Source: Acidobacteriota bacterium (GTDB taxonomy: Bacteria > Acidobacteriota > Terriglobia > Terriglobales > Acidobacteriaceae). Taken from it: DNA of 8,418 nt. Location of the stretch: positions 1-8,418 of the forward strand of contig JAKAAZ010000160.1 of NCBI GenBank assembly GCA_021802085.1, written 5' to 3'. Position 1 is the stretch's first letter, and every line of letters starts with the position of its first letter. Position numbers and translations under genes: made by a program. Positions 7,083-8,418 of the stretch are shown one piece after another. The notes beneath the pieces are model-generated. The model worked only from the letters and a program-made list of their open reading frames with translations, was not told the DNA's origin and did no database searches.

Positions 7083-7112
7083 AGAGTAGCGCCGAGAGAA
7101 GATTCGAGTCAA
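7083..7112 (-). promoter_or_regulatory. Candidate sigma-70 promoter for phoH-ybeY-corC
   Basis: On the minus strand TTGACT (7107-7112) matches the -35 consensus at five of six positions. TACTCT (7083-7088), 18 bp downstream, is a weak -10. An A/T block, AAAAATATTTTT (7124-7135), lies just upstream and could act as an UP element. Transcription would start about 220 nt before phoH. Confidence 0.4.
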
Positions 7113-7123
7113 TCGGTAAATGA

Positions 7124-7135
7124 AAAAATATTTTT
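7124..7135. promoter_or_regulatory. A/T palindrome AAAAATATTTTT
   Basis: A perfect 12-bp A/T palindrome in otherwise GC-rich DNA, 42 nt past the rhodanese stop. It may be an UP element for the phoH promoter, or the T run of a terminator for the rhodanese gene; no clear GC stem precedes it. Confidence 0.35.
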
Positions 7136-7177
7136 GGCGGGATCAATCGCGGCAAGCGGCGGCGACGTGGCGGACTG

Positions 7178-7681
7178 TTATTGCGCCGACTCGCCGGCGA
7201 CGGGGTAGCTGTGGGCGACCCAGTCTTTTCCGAAATTGGTGGGCAGCATCAGGACATGGAGACGGGTGAAGCCCATGGCCTTCAGGGCCTGAAACGCTGG
7301 ACGAATATTCGGGCATTTCTGGATGGGACAACAGCCGCAGTAGATGTAGATGTCCGCGTTCCTGGGGAGTTTGCCGGCGGCTTGCTTGAGCGCTTGCAGG
7401 CCGTCGGGGGTGGAGGCGGGCCCGGCATAGACGGAGCTGGGAATGTGCTTGCTGCGATAGAGAACTTGAAAGCCGACTTGCAGGATGACCGGCTTCGCGC
7501 CGGTATGGCTGGACAGCATGGCGGCCAACTGGCTGGGTTGGGTGACTTCGGCGGGAGCCCAGGGATTGGAGGCAGCCTCCTGCGCATGGGCTGCGCGTTG
7601 CACAAGCGCTGGTACGCCAACCAGCGCAAAGAGGAGGGCCGCTGCATACCAGATCGGGAGACTCCGTCGGTTCATTTTCAT
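7178..7681 (-). CDS. Exported rhodanese-like protein with cysteine-rich loop
   Basis: A protein of 167 residues. Residues 1-33 form a signal peptide: a basic start MKMNRR, a hydrophobic core WYAAALLFALVGVPALV, and a likely cleavage after AHA. The mature part has a rhodanese-like fold: the strand PVILQVGFQVLYRSKHIPSSVYAG (64-87) resembles the first half of a rhodanese domain. The active-site region is DIYIYCGCCPIQKCPNIRPAF (110-130) with cysteines 115, 117, 118 and 123, in place of the usual single-Cys loop. A role in sulfur transfer or thiol/metal chemistry outside the cytoplasm is inferred; the substrate cannot be told. Starts at 7681 and 7675 are both possible and neither has a Shine-Dalgarno sequence. 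TACACT (7688-7693 minus) ends 6 nt before the first ATG, which would suit a leaderless transcript. Confidence 0.82.
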   Translation of the reverse strand: MKMNRRSLPIWYAAALLFALVGVPALVQRAAHAQEAASNPWAPAEVTQPSQLAAMLSSHTGAKPVILQVGFQVLYRSKHIPSSVYAGPASTPDGLQALKQAAGKLPRNADIYIYCGCCPIQKCPNIRPAFQALKAMGFTRLHVLMLPTNFGKDWVAHSYPVAGESAQ

Positions 7682-7753
7682 ATCGTCAGTGTACTGCGAA
7701 GGGGATGGGGGCGTCGGCGTGGTACCAGACTGGCGCGAGTGTGTTTGAAATTG

Positions 7754-8215
7754 CTACCATGTCGGCTCAAAGGTCTCCAATCTTGCTATCGTCCGCTCTA
7801 GACTAGGTGATCGAGTCCGAGCCGACTCAATATTCCAACTGCAATTTACAAAGATTGAAAGACATCCATTATGATCTCGCCCTTGCGTCGCAGTGCTATT
7901 TTTCCTTGGGACAAGCCGCTGGCGGATGCTTGACGATGAGGATTTCTTTGCGAGTTGGATCAGCGTTCGCTTTGCGTCCACTAGACCGTCCGGATCTTCT
8001 GGCATCAATGTTTTGCGGGTTGCAATATAGTGGGCGAAGTTATCGGTATCAGCCATCAGCCATGATTCGACTTCTCTCACTGCGACACGAAATAGTAGAT
8101 TTGGATGTTGATCATTGGCCAACCAAGATTTGATGAGCTCGCCGGGGCACGGAGCAGTATCTAAGTCCGTCAAAACTACAAACGGCGTCCCCTTGGCCGC
8201 ACGGTTCCATCCCAT
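7754..8215 (-). CDS. Hypothetical protein, N-terminally broken (possible Toprim-like family)
   Basis: From the first ATG (8215) the frame gives 153 residues with conserved-looking blocks: PFVVLTDLDTAPCPGELI, LLFRVAVREVESWLMAD, KRTLIQLAKKS, and SPSLERTIARLETF at the end. I recall this as a family of uncharacterised bacterial proteins; the DxD in LTDLD suggests a Toprim-like metal site (inference). Family-like sequence continues upstream of the ATG (GYAIGTAYGRSGNGYLRKTI) in the same frame up to 8305. However, no ATG, GTG or TTG occurs there, and TGA lies at 8306-8308. The true N-terminus, which in this family would carry a VED-type acidic motif, is therefore missing or frameshifted, and the gene is probably a pseudogene. 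GC is lower than in the neighbouring genes (hand-counted lines 42-53%), suggesting transfer. It lies 72 bp upstream of the rhodanese gene on the same strand. Confidence 0.6.
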   Translation of the reverse strand: MGWNRAAKGTPFVVLTDLDTAPCPGELIKSWLANDQHPNLLFRVAVREVESWLMADTDNFAHYIATRKTLMPEDPDGLVDAKRTLIQLAKKSSSSSIRQRLVPRKNSTATQGRDHNGCLSIFVNCSWNIESARTRSPSLERTIARLETFEPTW

Positions 8216-8338
8216 AATTGTTTTCCTGAGATACCCATTGCCGCTTCGCCCGTAGGCAGTTCCAATAGCATACCCGCGGTCGACGTGTCTTATTCTAATT
8301 CGCTTTCAAGATGAGACTAAAGATGATATGATGGATAC

Positions 8339-8418
8339 ATGTCAAGGCCCTGTCGGATCGACCCGAAACTTGTCGCCCAGGCCCAGGCTGTCGTGGCTGG
8401 GACCGCCGATGTAAAACA
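8339..8418 (+). CDS. Start of a possible transposase ORF, running off the window
   Basis: ATG at 8339 opens a frame to the window edge, starting MSRPCRIDPKLVAQAQAVVA. A short basic start followed by a helix of this kind resembles the N-terminal helix-turn-helix region of IS630-like transposases, but 26 residues are too few to be sure. There is no clear ribosome binding site. The very AT-rich strip just upstream (8281-8340, 22 of 60 G+C by hand count) and the broken gene beside it fit the end of an insertion element. Confidence 0.3.
   Translation, partial: MSRPCRIDPKLVAQAQAVVAGTADVK

Larger units (their letters stand above)
6853..7177. other. 325-bp spacer between the rhodanese gene and phoH
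   Basis: No gene is convincing here. The minus strand carries a candidate phoH promoter (7083-7112), an A/T palindrome (7124-7135) and the phoH ribosome binding site. One minus-strand frame is open from a TTG at 7112 to a stop at 6861 (83 codons, Pro/Ala-rich, no ribosome binding site). It is unproven because long open frames are common at this GC. Otherwise it would be a leader of about 220 nt for phoH. Confidence 0.6.

Noticed and set aside
6853..7155. N-terminal extension of phoH to an upstream start
   Set aside because: The extra 101 residues are arginine-rich and unlike PhoH; the ATG at 6852 gives the family's length.
7807..8133. 108-codon plus-strand open frame
   Set aside because: It is antisense to the hypothetical gene, which shows the conserved blocks.

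Overview
The window looks like a chromosomal segment of an acidobacterium (Acidobacteriota, Koribacter/Sulfotelmatobacter-like). This is inferred from the high GC (one 60-base line inside the ligase gene counts to 68% by hand), a fragment of a MacB-like permease of the type multiplied in Acidobacteria ('ADOP'), and several palindromic repeat units of a kind I associate with acidobacterial genomes. No rRNA, tRNA or CRISPR array is visible.

Layout: all convincing intact genes are on the minus strand, so transcription runs right to left. At the left edge (about 116-298, plus strand) is a relic of an ABC-transporter permease. Next come a two-ACT-domain protein (379-792) and a large three-domain protein (916-3594) that fuses an AMP-forming acyl ligase, an acyl carrier domain and a PlsC-type acyltransferase. 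Then comes the conserved ribosome/RNA-maintenance and membrane cluster corC (3785-5104), ybeY (5101-5700) and phoH/ybeZ (5830-6852). This is the same trio as ybeZ-ybeY-ybeX of E. coli; ybeY and corC overlap by 4 nt. After a 325-bp spacer with a candidate promoter comes an exported rhodanese-like protein with a cysteine-rich loop (7178-7681). The right end (about 7750-8418) has lower GC, with hand-counted lines from 37 to 53%. It holds a hypothetical gene whose conserved N-terminal region has no start codon, abutting what may be the edge of an insertion sequence with a partial plus-strand ORF running off the window.

Working together: phoH-ybeY-corC is housekeeping (RNA processing and ribosome quality control, plus a CBS/CorC membrane protein). 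The ligase-ACP-acyltransferase fusion probably activates free fatty acids, parks them on its own carrier domain and transfers them to a lysophospholipid, i.e. scavenging or membrane remodelling. The most interesting layer is the repeats. Three different palindromic elements sit in or between the genes, and one lies inside the fusion gene, where it is translated as an inter-domain linker. I see no clear new multi-gene system. The best leads are the fusion architecture, the translated repeat and the broken, possibly Toprim-like gene at the right edge.
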